35,548 bases of DNA from NCBI GenBank assembly GCA_009746045.1, contig RPFO01002056.1, forward strand, positions 1 through 35,548. The letters run 5' to 3'. How positions within the stretch are numbered: the first letter of the stretch is position 1; each line of letters starts with the position of its first letter. Below are positions 34,925-35,548 of this stretch, piece by piece. The translations under genes were made by a program, and so were the position numbers. A model generated the notes under the pieces. The model worked only from the letters and a program-made list of their open reading frames with translations. It had not been told where the DNA came from and made no database searches. This DNA comes from Mesostigma viride (lineage: Eukaryota > Streptophyta > Mesostigmatophyceae > Mesostigmatales > Mesostigmataceae).

Positions 34925-35548
34925 TCACGACGCGAGGGCCGGGTATACGCGGTGGAGGCTCAGGGCGGTCAGCACGTACTGCAGCACGCGCCTCTTCCCC
35001 TCCTGCCATTCCTCGCACGCGCGGATGGCGGCCTCCACCTTCTGCCTGTGGTCGTCGAGCATGACCGAGGCCGCGTGGTGGTCGAGTATGACCAGGTGGG
35101 CGAAGTACACGTGCCATTGCGGAAGGTAGTCCATGTTGACGATGTTGATGATGTCGGGCGACACGACCTCCCCGTCTTCCCCCCCGATTTCCACCATCAT
35201 CTCGACGACGTCGGTGGCGATCCGCTCGAGGCCGCACACGAGCGACTCGTGCTCCCTCATCGCCTTGACGAGCTCTGGGTGCTGCATGAGGTGCAGCGTG
35301 GAATGCCTCTGGTATCCCAGGTCGCGCACTTGCTTGTCCAGCCTCCACAGGTCCGCGGGGTGGAAGGGGATGCGGGTGACCGGGTCCTCGAACTTGCCGG
35401 AGGAGTTGATGTAGTCCACGAGGCTGAGGGCGTCGAACCCGACGACCTGGCGGTTGGGCCGCACGAACTTGAATACCCTCTCCTTGGGGGGCAGGGGCTC
35501 CATGAGGATGGGGTCCTCCCTGTTGTGGGGGATGAGGGCCAGGCGCCG
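34925..35548 (-). CDS. Conserved giant-virus protein, N-terminus off window
   Basis: The frame stays open through the ATG at 35503 to the window edge (REDPILMEPLPPKERV), so the gene starts beyond it. EDPI..EPL, then FKFVRPNRQVVGFDALSLVDYI, then FEDPVTRIPFHPADLWRLD is a pattern I recall from uncharacterised nucleocytovirus proteins, with a U-box-like feel (DP..R.PF) but no zinc ligands. The remainder is helical. Its stop is 4 bases from the end of the convergent fibre gene. Function unknown. Confidence 0.6.
   Translation of the reverse strand, partial: RRLALIPHNREDPILMEPLPPKERVFKFVRPNRQVVGFDALSLVDYINSSGKFEDPVTRIPFHPADLWRLDKQVRDLGYQRHSTLHLMQHPELVKAMREHESLVCGLERIATDVVEMMVEIGGEDGEVVSPDIINIVNMDYLPQWHVYFAHLVILDHHAASVMLDDHRQKVEAAIRACEEWQEGKRRVLQYVLTALSLHRVYPALAS

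Overview
The window looks like part of a decaying, GC-rich giant-virus (Nucleocytoviricota) insertion in the nuclear genome of a eukaryote, probably an alga or other protist. Three things point there. Several proteins are of giant-virus type: a DUF5767-like protein, an F-box protein with an N-terminal Cys/His knuckle, a staphylococcal-nuclease-like protein, an HNH-type nuclease, a SET-domain protein, KilA-N/BRO-like coiled-coil proteins, and large Ig-like/lectin-like surface proteins. Some of these genes carry GT-AG introns whose exon phases match exactly. Three mobile elements of different classes have landed in viral genes or exactly at their start codon. A virus genome that itself carries introns and transposons, or a misassembly, cannot be excluded from sequence alone.

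Layout. 1-4240: a minus-strand coiled-coil gene, a GC-rich spacer with an inverted repeat, a small Cys-rich plus-strand gene, and a convergent two-exon minus-strand gene. 4942-6446: a four-exon SET-domain gene with a KKRKV nuclear-localisation-like motif; its second intron holds two 124-bp tandem repeats. 6711-8550: compact small plus-strand genes (zinc knuckle, zinc ribbon, HNH, SNase-like). 8822-11179: a long coiled-coil gene on the minus strand, with a proposed tiny first exon and an 894-bp intron filled with six ~122-bp tandem repeats. 11340-13166: a diverged tandem duplication and an unrecognised plus-strand gene.

13241-18562 is a complete Ngaro/PAT-like tyrosine-recombinase retrotransposon on the minus strand, with split direct repeats and gag, RT, RNase H and recombinase regions. 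It sits exactly at the start codon of the next viral gene (18561-18992) and so separates that gene from its AT-rich upstream region. Then come a BRO-like gene (19021-20050) and a minus-strand gene (20114-21995) split by a 771-bp terminal-inverted-repeat element. The F-box gene and a frameshifted DUF5767-like gene follow on the minus strand.

24171-34920 is about 10.7 kb of plus-strand Ig-like and lectin-like surface or fibre genes in successive frameshifted segments. The second is interrupted at codon 6 by an 855-bp nested palindrome (P-S'-P-S-P) containing a tRNA-like T-arm with a perfect B-box. The window ends in a minus-strand viral gene that runs off the edge.

Many reading frames break at C/G homopolymers, while the retrotransposon's A and B repeats are almost identical. 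Long-read indel error and true pseudogenisation must therefore be separated before calling these genes dead.
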